DNA from: JBECKR01 sp040235415
Lineage (GTDB): Bacteria; Acidobacteriota; Polarisedimenticolia; Polarisedimenticolales; Polarisedimenticolaceae
NCBI GenBank assembly: GCA_040235415.1
Contig: JBECKR010000094.1
Location: 1-9,806 of the forward strand
Direction: 5' to 3'
Length of the DNA stretch: 9,806 bases
The translations under genes were made by a program, and so were the position numbers. Under the pieces are notes generated by a model that ran no database searches, was not told the DNA's origin, and saw only the letters and a list, made by a program, of their open reading frames with translations. Shown in pieces: positions 1 to 6,810 of the stretch (within the stretch, counting starts at the first letter, position 1; each line of letters opens with the position of its first letter).

Positions 1-276
1 GCGGCGGACCGCGCCCTCGCGCTCGAGCCGGCGATGGTGCCGGCGTACCTCCTGCGGGCGGCGGCGCTCGTCGAGACCGGCGGGAAGTCCGCCCGGGAGG
101 ACGCGAGGCGCTCGCTCGCCGAGGCCGAGCGGGTCGCGCGGGAGTACGCCTCGGCGCCGCGCGAGAACGGCTACGTGCGGGAGCTGCTACGCCTCGACGG
201 CGAACGCGTCGAGGCGCTGCGCCGGCGGCTCGCCGGGGCGGGCCCTGGGGCTGCGGCGCCGGTTCGTTCACAATAG
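1..276 (+). CDS. C-terminal fragment of a TPR-like helical protein (5' end outside window)
   Basis: The reading frame is open from base 1 and stops with TAG at 274-276, so only the last 91 residues are visible. The first part (A-D-R-A-L-A-L-E-P, then A-Y-L-L-R-A-A-A-L-V-E-T-G-G) has the spacing of a tetratricopeptide helix pair: small residues, the ALxLEP turn and a closing G-G. The rest is an Arg/Ala/Glu-rich helix with a short Gly/Ala/Pro tail. No catalytic motif is present. TPR tails are known on polysaccharide polymerases/O-antigen ligases, on export accessory proteins and on many unrelated proteins, so its role cannot be read from this piece. It lies 22 bases upstream of a glycosyltransferase on the same strand and probably shares its transcript. 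ATG codons inside the fragment are not convincing starts, because the TPR pattern begins at the window edge. Confidence 0.7.
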   Translation, partial: AADRALALEPAMVPAYLLRAAALVETGGKSAREDARRSLAEAERVAREYASAPRENGYVRELLRLDGERVEALRRRLAGAGPGAAAPVRSQ

Positions 277-298
277 GGGTCGGACGGATGCGATCCCG

Positions 299-1348
299 AT
301 GAACCATGCCGCGGCCCGGATCCGCATGCTGCCGGTCGACGACGCGCGCGGCGCGAGCACGAGATGGCGGGTGCTCGCGCACCGCCCGGCGCTCGAGCGC
401 GCCGGCTTCGAGACCCGTGTGGACTATCCGATCGGGCGGGGCCGGGCCCCGGCCGCGGCGTGGCGGATCCTCGACCTCGCGTGGGACGCGTTCGGCCCCC
501 GGGACGCGGACGTCCTGCTGGTGCATCGCAAGACCTTCCCTCCGCCGTTCGACGGGCTCCTGCCGCATCCGGGGCGGCGGTTCGTGTTCGATTTCGACGA
601 CGCGATCGACCTCCCGCCTCCGGGCGTGGACCTCGGCGACGCCGAGCGGCGGCGCTACCGCCGGAACTTCGAGGCCACCGCCGCCGCCGCCGATCTCGTG
701 ATCTGCGGCAACGACGAGCTCGAGCGCCGCGTGCCGCACGATCGCACCGTCGTCCTGCCGACCCCGATCGACGCCGAGCGGTTCCGGCCCGGAGCGGTCG
801 CGGGACCGTCCGGTCCGGCGGTCGGCTGGGTCGGGCACTCGGACAACCTCGACTACCTCGAGCGCCTGGGAGGCGCGCTGCGGGAGCTCTCGCGGCGGCA
901 TGCGGGTCTCGAGGTCGTCGTGGTCTGCGACCGCCGTCCCGTCCTCGCGGGGGTGCGGGTGACCTACCGGCCATGGAGCCTCGACCGCGAGCTCGAAGGG
1001 TTCGCGGGAATCGGCGTCGGGCTGATGCCGCTCGAGGACACCCCGTGGGCGCGGTCGAAGTGCGCGTTCAAGGCGATCCAATACATGGCGCTCGGGATTC
1101 CCGCGGTCGTGTCGCCGGTCGGGATGAACCGCGAGGTCGTGACGCACGGCGAGAACGGCTACCTCGCCGCGAGGGAGCGGGACTGGGTCGACGCCGTCGA
1201 CGCGCTCCTCGCCGACCGTGAGCTCGCCGCCCGCATCGGACGCGCGGGACGGGAAACCGTCGCGGCGCGCTACGCGCTGGACGCGATCTCGCCGAGGCTC
1301 GTCGATGCGATCCGCGAGGTCCTCGCGGGCGCGCGCTCGCGTCGCTAG
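299..1348 (+). CDS. Glycosyltransferase, GT4-type GT-B fold
   Basis: A complete 349-residue cytoplasmic or membrane-associated enzyme, expected to move a sugar from a nucleotide donor to a growing glycan. The N-terminal Rossmann half has the acceptor-side pattern T-R-W-R (21-24) and F-D-F-D-D-A-I (97-103). A short donor-domain entry follows at G-W-V-G-H-S-D-N (176-183). The donor-binding signature is at 251-276: S-K-C-A-F-K (253-258), Q-Y-M-A-L-G-I-P (261-268), then S-P-V-G-M-N. A GENG loop (284-287) and C-terminal helices complete the fold. The usual second glutamate of the GT4 EX7E motif is Gln261 here; I recall related enzymes with K-x-x-Q-Y-M-A, so I do not treat this as inactivating. ATG 299 is chosen because it puts the beta-1 strand (R-I-R-M-L-P) near the N-terminus; its Shine-Dalgarno is weak (GGACGGA just upstream). 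The stop overlaps that of the convergent gene. Donor and acceptor are unknown. Confidence 0.88.
   Translation: MNHAAARIRMLPVDDARGASTRWRVLAHRPALERAGFETRVDYPIGRGRAPAAAWRILDLAWDAFGPRDADVLLVHRKTFPPPFDGLLPHPGRRFVFDFDDAIDLPPPGVDLGDAERRRYRRNFEATAAAADLVICGNDELERRVPHDRTVVLPTPIDAERFRPGAVAGPSGPAVGWVGHSDNLDYLERLGGALRELSRRHAGLEVVVVCDRRPVLAGVRVTYRPWSLDRELEGFAGIGVGLMPLEDTPWARSKCAFKAIQYMALGIPAVVSPVGMNREVVTHGENGYLAARERDWVDAVDALLADRELAARIGRAGRETVAARYALDAISPRLVDAIREVLAGARSRR
1345..1348. other. CTAG shared by two convergent stop codons
   Basis: The forward glycosyltransferase ends with TAG at 1346-1348. The leftward glycosyltransferase ends with TAG read from 1347-1345. The two coding regions therefore overlap tail to tail by four bases in a palindromic CTAG, and no intergenic terminator can lie between them. 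Confidence 0.9.
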
Positions 1349-2595
1349 CGCGAGCGGAACTCCTCGAACAGCTCGACCCAGCGTCGGGTCTGCGCCTCGG
1401 CCTCGTACGCCGCGATCGCGTCGAGGTCCTGGTCCGGAAGCAGACGCCCCGCCCGGAACCGGCGGTACATCTCGACGAGCGCCTCCGCGAGGCCCGCGGC
1501 GTCGTCGGGCGGGACGACGAGCCCGCTGCGGGTCTCCCGGACGAGCCGGGCGGCGACGTTGTCCTCGGGCGCGAGCGCCACGATCGGCCGGCCCGACGCG
1601 AGGTAGTGGTACAGCTTCGCGGTGTGCTTCCCGGGGCCGTCGGCCTCGGGGATCGACAGCAGCAGCGCCGCGGCTCCGGCGATCTCGCGCAGCGTCTCGA
1701 AGTACGGCCGATGGCCTTCGACGCGGACGCTGCCGGGCGGCCAGTCCCGGAACGCGTCCGGGCCTCCCGAGTGCCCGATGATCTCGACCGCGAGGTCGTC
1801 CCGCGGAATCGCCCCGGACTCGATCACCGACCGCACCGCTCGCGCGATCGTGTCGGGGGTGCGGTGGCCGTAGAACGTGCCGGTGTACAGCACCCGGAAT
1901 CGATCGGGCGGAGGGACGTCGCAGAGATGGTGCTCGGCGTCGAATCCGTTCTCGATGACCCGGAACTTCGAGCGCGGCTCGTCCGGAGCCTGCCCGTGGA
2001 GCAGCTCCGCCCACGGCCGGGACACGGTCACGACGCGGTCGCAGTCGGCGAGGACGGTGCGCTCCCAGGCGCGGTTCAGGCGCCGGTGCCAGGCGCTCGG
2101 GTAGCGATCGCGGAGGTACGGGTTCGTCGTCCAATCGTCCCTGAAGTCCGCGATCCACGGGATCCCGGAGCCGCGACGGACGCGCCGTCCCACGAGATGG
2201 CACGAGTACGGCGAGGAGGTCGACAGGACGACGTCGTGCGGGCGCGCCGCGATCGCGGCTCGCGCGGCTCGCGCGGCGAACGGTACCCAGCCGCGCTGGT
2301 CGTCCGGGACCATGAGCAGCCGCTCGATGCGGTCCGCGAGCTTCCCCATGCCGAGCTTCCCGAGCGCGATCAACGGCGTGCGAGGCTCGAGCGTCGCGGT
2401 CCGGATCACGGTCGCCTCCGGCGGCACGTCGCGGGCGAGCTCGGGGTCCTTGAGAAGCCGCACGCGGTCGGTCACGGTGACGACGGTCGCGCTCCAGCCG
2501 AACCGCGGGAGGTGCTTCACGAGCCGCAGCGGCCGGAACACGCCCGCACCGGCGAGCGGCGGGAAGTAGTACGCGATCAGCAGGAGCCGGTTCAC
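1345..2595 (-). CDS. Glycosyltransferase, GT4-type, last gene of the leftward operon
   Basis: A 416-residue GT-B glycosyltransferase. The N-terminus has the hallmark of one GT4 group: Y-Y-F-P-P (9-13), G-A-G-V-F-R (16-21) and a K-H-L-P-x-x-G-W segment (27-34). It continues with S-T-S-S-P-Y (125-130) and the acceptor-side W-I-A-D-F-R-D-D-W (147-155). The C-terminal domain has Y-T-G-T-F-Y-G (237-243) and the donor site G-K-H-T-A-K-L-Y-H-Y-L-A (322-333), S-G-R-P (334-337). At position 330 a His stands where relatives usually have Glu (K-L-F-E-Y-L). The start is GTG at 2595, which overlaps the stop of the upstream gene as GTGA (2592-2595); the frame stays open far upstream, but that extension is antisense-like Arg/Gly/Pro text inside the next gene. 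It is probably translated by coupling. Sugar specificity is unknown; a role in building the oligosaccharide exported by the neighbouring flippase is inferred. Confidence 0.88.
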   Translation of the reverse strand: MNRLLLIAYYFPPLAGAGVFRPLRLVKHLPRFGWSATVVTVTDRVRLLKDPELARDVPPEATVIRTATLEPRTPLIALGKLGMGKLADRIERLLMVPDDQRGWVPFAARAARAAIAARPHDVVLSTSSPYSCHLVGRRVRRGSGIPWIADFRDDWTTNPYLRDRYPSAWHRRLNRAWERTVLADCDRVVTVSRPWAELLHGQAPDEPRSKFRVIENGFDAEHHLCDVPPPDRFRVLYTGTFYGHRTPDTIARAVRSVIESGAIPRDDLAVEIIGHSGGPDAFRDWPPGSVRVEGHRPYFETLREIAGAAALLLSIPEADGPGKHTAKLYHYLASGRPIVALAPEDNVAARLVRETRSGLVVPPDDAAGLAEALVEMYRRFRAGRLLPDQDLDAIAAYEAEAQTRRWVELFEEFRSR

Positions 2596-3755
2596 CGGCG
2601 GTCGCCACCCGCGAGGTCGCGGTACGCCTCGGCGAGCCTCGCGGCCTGGATGCGGGCGTCGAACTCCCGCTCGACGCGCTCCCGCCCGGCGCGTCCCATC
2701 GCCGCCCACGCGTCCCGAAGGGCGAGGACCCGCCGGAGCCGGTCGGCGAGCGCCTCGACGTCGCGCTCCGGGGCGAGCAGCCCGCACTCGCCGTCGACGA
2801 CGACCTCGGGGATGTCGCAGTGCGTCGTCGAGACCACCGGCATCCCGGTCGCGAGCGCCTCGATGATCGCGACCGGCGCGCCGCCCTCGGTATCGCCGTC
2901 GCTCGCGGTGACGCTCGGCGCCAGGAACACGTGGTGCCGGTGCGCCTCCTCGAAGAACCGTGCGTGCGGCTGGAAGCCCAGGAGCGCCGTGACCCCCGAG
3001 AGTCCCGCGCGCTCGACCGCCGCGGCGACGTGGGCGCGCTGACCGCGGCCGCGGGAGTCGGCGACCTCGTCGCCGATCACGGTCAGCTCCACGGCATGCG
3101 ACCGCGCCAGCGTACCCACGGCCTCGATCCCGTAGGTCAGCCCTTTCTTCTCGACGAAGCCCGCCGCCATCAGGACCCGCAGCGGCTCGCCGGTCCGAAG
3201 CGCCCGCGGTTCGAAGGCGATCTCGTCCACCGCGACCCCGAGATGGTGGACGCGGAGCTTTTCCGGAGGGCATCCCAGAGCCGCGACCTCGGCCGCCATG
3301 TGCGGGCCCTCGCACAGCACCCGGTCCACGCCGGCGAACAGCTCGCGATAGCGCTCGCGCCACTCCGGCGCGACCCGCGGGAGCCGGGTCACGTCGGCGC
3401 CGTAGAACGTGACGACGTGCCTCGCGCCGGAGGCGCGCACCGCCTCCAGGTCGATCCAGCCGACGCTTCCGAAGTGCGAGTGGTGGACGTCGGCCCGCAC
3501 GGCGCGCGCGGTCGCGATCAGGAGGTCGCGCGCGGTCCGTAGCCGACAGCGCCGAAGCACCCGCTCCAGGAGCCTCCTGGCCGGCGGCAGGGTCGCGAGC
3601 GTGTGCAGCCTCGCGATCGGGAAGCGATCGAGGTTCGCGACGTCGTCGGCGGCGACGTGGGAGACGACGTCGTCCGGAAGGTACCGGACCTGGTTGTAGT
3701 TCCAGGTCTGCGTCACCGGGAGCCAGGTCGGGAAGCTGTGCAGCACGGTCGGCAC
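2592..3755 (-). CDS. Glycosyltransferase, GT4-type, colanic-acid WcaL/AmsK-like
   Basis: A 387-residue GT-B enzyme. The start M-P-T-V-L-H-S-F-P-T-W-L-P followed by T-Q-T-W (15-18) is typical of the WcaL/AmsK-like group of exopolysaccharide transferases. H-H-S-H-F-G (91-96) and T-F-Y-G-A-D-V (116-122) form the acceptor half. A-A-G-F-V-E-K-K-G-L (197-206) opens the donor half. The donor site is S-V-T-A-S-D-G-D-T-E-G-G-A-P (281-294) with I-I-E-A (297-300), and the EGGAP spacing is normal for this group. GTG at 3755 is preferred over an in-frame TTG at 3773: GGGGGTGA (3767-3760) lies 4 bases before it and resembles a Shine-Dalgarno, and the protein then begins as relatives do. The flippase stop falls inside that ribosome site and the next gene overlaps by GTGA, so translation is likely coupled. 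The substrate is not determined. Confidence 0.88.
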   Translation of the reverse strand: MPTVLHSFPTWLPVTQTWNYNQVRYLPDDVVSHVAADDVANLDRFPIARLHTLATLPPARRLLERVLRRCRLRTARDLLIATARAVRADVHHSHFGSVGWIDLEAVRASGARHVVTFYGADVTRLPRVAPEWRERYRELFAGVDRVLCEGPHMAAEVAALGCPPEKLRVHHLGVAVDEIAFEPRALRTGEPLRVLMAAGFVEKKGLTYGIEAVGTLARSHAVELTVIGDEVADSRGRGQRAHVAAAVERAGLSGVTALLGFQPHARFFEEAHRHHVFLAPSVTASDGDTEGGAPVAIIEALATGMPVVSTTHCDIPEVVVDGECGLLAPERDVEALADRLRRVLALRDAWAAMGRAGRERVEREFDARIQAARLAEAYRDLAGGDRR

Positions 3756-3759
3756 CGAC

Positions 3760-3767
3760 TCACCCCC
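3760..3767 (-). promoter_or_regulatory. Shine-Dalgarno overlapping the flippase stop codon
   Basis: Read leftward, GGGGGTGA sits 4 bases before GTG 3755. Its last three bases are the stop codon of the flippase gene. It resembles the end of the anti-16S complement (GGAGGTGA) and decides the GTG start of the downstream glycosyltransferase over the in-frame TTG at 3773. Confidence 0.6.
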
Positions 3768-5205
3768 GCACAAGGTCGACGATCTCGAGCAGGCGCCGCC
3801 GGAACAGCAGCGTCGAGACTCCGACGTACACGAGCACCCCGGTCCCGACCTGCACCGCGGCGGTCGTGACCCATCCGGTCCGCAGTCCCCGGGGAATCGC
3901 GACCACCACGGCCGCCATCACCAGAGCGGTCCCGATCGCGGGCGCGACGCTCCCGAGGTACTCCGCGAGACACGGGCCCAGGAGCGGCCGGGCGAGGTAG
4001 GCGTAGCCGGTCAGGAAGTACCCGACCTGGAGGACGAGCACGGCCGTCGCGACGCCGGTCGCCCCGCCGAGCGAGGCACCGATCCACACGCCCAGCATCT
4101 GCGACGCGAACAGCGCGAGGTTCCAGCGGAACGCTCGCGCGGCGTGACCGAGCGCGAGCAGCACGGCGCCGATCGGGTTGCCGGTCGACCTCAGCACCGC
4201 GACCGTCGCGAGGATCTGGATCAGGACGACCGCGGGCGTCCAGCGGCCGCCGAGCACGCCGGGAACGACCACCGGCGCGACGGCGGCGAACCCGAGCGCG
4301 AGCGGAGCGTTGCTCGTGGCGAGGACCCGCCGCACGAGCATGAACCCGCGACGCACTCGATCGCGGTCGTGCTGCACGAGGGCGAAGATCGGGAACGCCA
4401 CGCGGGTCAGCACGGGATTGATCCGCGAGATCGGCTGCATCACGAGGTTGAACGCGAGGTTGTAGTACCCCAGCGCTCCGGCTCCCGCGAGCGAGCCGAT
4501 GAGGAGCTGATCGACCCGCTGGTTGAGGTAGTTCAGCGCGCGCTCGCCCATCTGGTAGGCGCCGAACTCGAGGTACGCGCGGATGCCGCGTGGGCGGAAC
4601 ACCGGCCCGGGGCGCCACTCGCGCAGACCGGACGCCAGCAGCACGGCCGAGCGCGTCGCGGCGGACGCGATCTGCCCGAAGACGAGGCTCCAGACTCCGA
4701 GACCGAGGAACGCGGAGGTCACGGCGACCGCGGCCCCGGCGACCGCGGATACGGTCTCGATCGCGGCGAGCCTTCGGAACCGCAGCGATTTCTGCAGGAG
4801 CACTTCGAACTGCTGCCCGAGCGGGACGACCAGGAACACGAACGCCGTCAGACGGAGCGGCCCCTCGAGCCTCGGCTCCGCGAAGAACCACCGCACCGCG
4901 GGCGTGGCGGCCTGCACGAGCGCGAACATCGTGACGCCGCTCGCGAGCGTCAGCCAGTACAGGGTCGAGAGCTGCTCGCGGGTCGCGTCCTGGCGGTGGA
5001 TGATCGCGTTGCTGACTCCGACGTCGACGAAGGCGTGGGCGAAACCGGTCGCGATCAGCACCATGGCCATGAGGCCGAAGTCCTCGGGACGCAGCAGCCG
5101 CGCCAGAACCGCGAGCTGCGCGAAGGCGACCGTGGCGTTGACGACGCTCGCGGTCGCGGTCCAGCGGGCGCCCGCGACGGCCCTCCCGCGCATCGAGCCG
5201 CTCAC
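3760..5205 (-). CDS. Wzx-like polysaccharide flippase, MOP superfamily (PST/WzxC-like)
   Basis: A 481-residue polytopic inner-membrane protein expected to flip a lipid-linked oligosaccharide from cytoplasm to periplasm. Hydrophobic segments recur along the whole length, about 12-14 by eye, for example near 20-38, 45-62, 84-100, 119-135, 153-180, 300-318, 325-350, 366-400 and 417-466. Family landmarks are R-W-T-A (14-17), A-R-L-L-R-P-E-D-F-G (35-44) and D-V-G-V-S-N-A-I-I (61-69) followed by Q-L-S-T-L-Y-W-L (78-85). The mid-protein block N-Y-L-N-Q-R-V-D-Q-L-L-I-G (225-237), with L-G-Y-Y-N-L-A (245-251) and V-A-F-P-I-F-A (269-275), also matches. This pattern fits WzxC-like exporters with loose substrate choice. 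GTG 5205 overlaps the preceding stop as GTGA and has GGGGG 4 bases upstream; ATG at 5193 is a credible alternative that shortens it by four residues. It sits between modification enzymes and glycosyltransferases, as expected for an export step. Confidence 0.9.
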   Translation of the reverse strand: MSGSMRGRAVAGARWTATASVVNATVAFAQLAVLARLLRPEDFGLMAMVLIATGFAHAFVDVGVSNAIIHRQDATREQLSTLYWLTLASGVTMFALVQAATPAVRWFFAEPRLEGPLRLTAFVFLVVPLGQQFEVLLQKSLRFRRLAAIETVSAVAGAAVAVTSAFLGLGVWSLVFGQIASAATRSAVLLASGLREWRPGPVFRPRGIRAYLEFGAYQMGERALNYLNQRVDQLLIGSLAGAGALGYYNLAFNLVMQPISRINPVLTRVAFPIFALVQHDRDRVRRGFMLVRRVLATSNAPLALGFAAVAPVVVPGVLGGRWTPAVVLIQILATVAVLRSTGNPIGAVLLALGHAARAFRWNLALFASQMLGVWIGASLGGATGVATAVLVLQVGYFLTGYAYLARPLLGPCLAEYLGSVAPAIGTALVMAAVVVAIPRGLRTGWVTTAAVQVGTGVLVYVGVSTLLFRRRLLEIVDLVRG

Positions 5206-5897
5206 GGCGCCCCCGGGCGCCGGACGACCGCGAGGTACATCCAGGTGAATCGCTCGTCGCGCAGGCGGCCGGCGTCGAGCCGCGGAACGATCCGCCCGAC
5301 CGCGGCGACGAGGCAGCGCACCGGGAGGCGCAACGGTCCGCGGGCCCACCGCTGCAGGTAGTAGCCGAGCTCGCTTCCGAAGGTGATCCAGAACCCCGAC
5401 ATCGCCGTGAGCTCGACGATCTCGAACCCGGCGCGCCGGAACAGGTGCTCGAGCCCGTGGCGGGTGTAGCGGTAGAAGTCCCGCGGCTCCTCGTGGAGGT
5501 GCCAGAACAGCGGCGCGGTGTAGATCGCGTGTCCTCCGGGGCGGAGGACGCGGAACGCCTCCCGGAGCGCCGCCTCGGGGTCCTCGAGGTGCTCGAGCAC
5601 CGCGGTGCTCAGCGCGCAGTCGAACGACGCGTCGGGCGCGGGGATGTCGTAGGCCGACCCGAACAGGTCGATGTTGGCGTGGTCGTGAGGGCAGTCGCGG
5701 TGGTCGAGGCCGACGTGCTCCGCGACGAACTCGCCGACGAGATGGCGCTTCGCCTTCGTGCCGCAGCCGATCTCGATCAGACGGCCCCGGAAGTACCGCG
5801 CGGCGCGGTCCCGGATGAGGCGGCCGGCGGTACGGACCACGGCGTGGCCGGGATGGTGCCACGGGTAGCCGCGGTAGTACTCCCTCTCAGGCGACAT
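5202..5897 (-). CDS. SAM-dependent methyltransferase, class I (Methyltransf_11-like)
   Basis: A 231-residue soluble enzyme with a Rossmann methyltransferase core. Motif I is L-I-E-I-G-C-G-T-K (40-48). The acidic residue at the end of beta-2, which normally binds the SAM ribose, is Asp65 in G-L-D-H-R-D. The D-x-P-x-P segment is at 84-88, and S-F-D-C-A-L-S-T-A-V-L-E-H-L (91-104) is the beta-4 strand. R-V-L-R-P-G-G-H (116-123) is the usual post-motif turn. The C-terminal third (F-Y-R-Y-T, then a helix and W-I-T-F) probably shapes the acceptor pocket. ATG 5897 has GGGTGG 6 bases upstream and lies inside the end of the sulfotransferase gene, giving an 11-base overlap; its own stop overlaps the flippase start. 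Context suggests O-methylation of a sugar or of a glycan end, but the acceptor cannot be deduced and a small-molecule target is possible. Confidence 0.85.
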   Translation of the reverse strand: MSPEREYYRGYPWHHPGHAVVRTAGRLIRDRAARYFRGRLIEIGCGTKAKRHLVGEFVAEHVGLDHRDCPHDHANIDLFGSAYDIPAPDASFDCALSTAVLEHLEDPEAALREAFRVLRPGGHAIYTAPLFWHLHEEPRDFYRYTRHGLEHLFRRAGFEIVELTAMSGFWITFGSELGYYLQRWARGPLRLPVRCLVAAVGRIVPRLDAGRLRDERFTWMYLAVVRRPGAP

Positions 5898-6810
5898 CGC
5901 GAACCACCCGCAGCAGGCGTTCCTCGTCGGCGTTCCGCGCCGACCCGCGGGAGCGCTCGAACCGCGCGACGGCGGGGTTGCGGTCCCCGGGATCCCCGAG
6001 CCTCGTCCGCAGCAGCCGGACGATGCCGTCCGGCCCGTCGCAGAACCCCTCGTAGGCGAGCCGCACGACGCGATCGGCAGCCAGCGCCGAGAGATCGGCG
6101 TCGAGCCGGTCCTTGAGCGCGACCGCCTGGCCGGCGACCCGCTCGACGAGGGGGAGGCTCGACAGCCGCGCGGCGTCCGGCGGTCTCACGGACCACCACG
6201 CGCCGGGACCGGGGGCGTGCCGGAGCCAGGCCCGGTACATCGACAGCGCGACCTCCCCGAGGTCGCGCTCGACGACGAGGAACAGCGACTGCGGGTACAC
6301 ACGGGCGAGCGCGTCGACGCGCAGGAGATGCTTGACGTTCTTGTTGACGAACGCGGCGCCGTCGAACGCCGTCTGGACGCACGCCACCGTCCTCCGAAGG
6401 ACGTCGATCCGCGCGGCGTCGAGGTCGTCGAACCGGACGTACTCTTCGAACCCGAACGACCGCCCCCAGAACGCGCCGGCCTCCCTCGGGCCGAGCGGTC
6501 CGGAGACCCGCCCGTACTCGCTCCGGAAGTCGGAGCGGTACTCGCCGTGGATCCTGCGCTGGACCCGGGTCGCGAGGCACGGGGCGCGATGGAACCGCCC
6601 GGCGCCGTTCGTGAAGTACGCGAGACGCAGGCGGTGGACGAGGTACTGGTACACCAGCGTCGTCCCGGAGCGCGGGAGCCCGAGGATCAGCAGAACCGGC
6701 GCTCGCGGCGCCTCGCGGCGGGCCAGGAGGAGGCGCTCGATCCGGGCGGCGTACGTCGCGGGGTCGAGCGCGGCGCGCAGGTAGCGCCGGATCTCGCCCG
6801 ACGCGGTCAT
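5887..6810 (-). CDS. PAPS-dependent sulfotransferase (Sulfotransfer_3-like)
   Basis: A 307-residue soluble enzyme predicted to move a sulfuryl group from 3'-phosphoadenylyl sulfate (PAPS) to a hydroxyl or amine, here most likely on a glycan. The 5'-phosphosulfate loop is G-L-P-R-S-G-T-T-L (44-52), preceded by a hydrophobic strand (V39-L43). The 3'-phosphate-binding element is V-E-R-D-L-G-E-V-A-L-S-M-Y-R (180-193), with Arg182 and Ser190 at the expected spacing. V-N-K-N-V-K-H-L-L-R (155-164) matches the K-x-x-H segment common in this family. Length is normal and no key residue is missing. ATG 6810 forms an ATGA overlap with the end of the acyltransferase gene; a GTG two codons earlier is the only near alternative. 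No PAPS synthesis gene is in the window. Tyrosyl-protein or lipid acceptors cannot be excluded, but the polysaccharide operon makes a sugar acceptor most likely. Confidence 0.87.
   Translation of the reverse strand: MTASGEIRRYLRAALDPATYAARIERLLLARREAPRAPVLLILGLPRSGTTLVYQYLVHRLRLAYFTNGAGRFHRAPCLATRVQRRIHGEYRSDFRSEYGRVSGPLGPREAGAFWGRSFGFEEYVRFDDLDAARIDVLRRTVACVQTAFDGAAFVNKNVKHLLRVDALARVYPQSLFLVVERDLGEVALSMYRAWLRHAPGPGAWWSVRPPDAARLSSLPLVERVAGQAVALKDRLDADLSALAADRVVRLAYEGFCDGPDGIVRLLRTRLGDPGDRNPAVARFERSRGSARNADEERLLRVVRDVA

Noticed and set aside
2250..2285. Short tandem repeat of a GCGCGGCTC-like unit
   Set aside because: Only about two copies; it encodes an ordinary Ala/Arg-rich helix in the glycosyltransferase and fits codon bias.
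1606..3042. Long rightward open frame (478 codons) across the two GT4 genes
   Set aside because: It is antisense to two well-supported glycosyltransferases. Its product is rich in Arg, Gly, Pro, Asp and His with no recognisable motif, as expected when stop codons are rare in GC-rich DNA.
2596..3363. Upstream extension of the last glycosyltransferase to a 672-residue protein
   Set aside because: The added part is low-complexity Arg/Gly/Pro-rich and lies wholly inside the upstream glycosyltransferase in another frame; the GT4 N-terminal motif starts right at GTG 2595.
4144..5361. Rightward open frame (405 codons) opposite the flippase
   Set aside because: Highly charged Arg/Asp/Glu/His text without hydrophobic core or motifs; it mirrors the hydrophobic flippase codons on the other strand.
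5206..5862. 700-codon leftward frame reaching upstream of the flippase
   Set aside because: The upstream part is a frame shadow of the methyltransferase with Arg/Pro-rich composition; the membrane protein begins near 5205.
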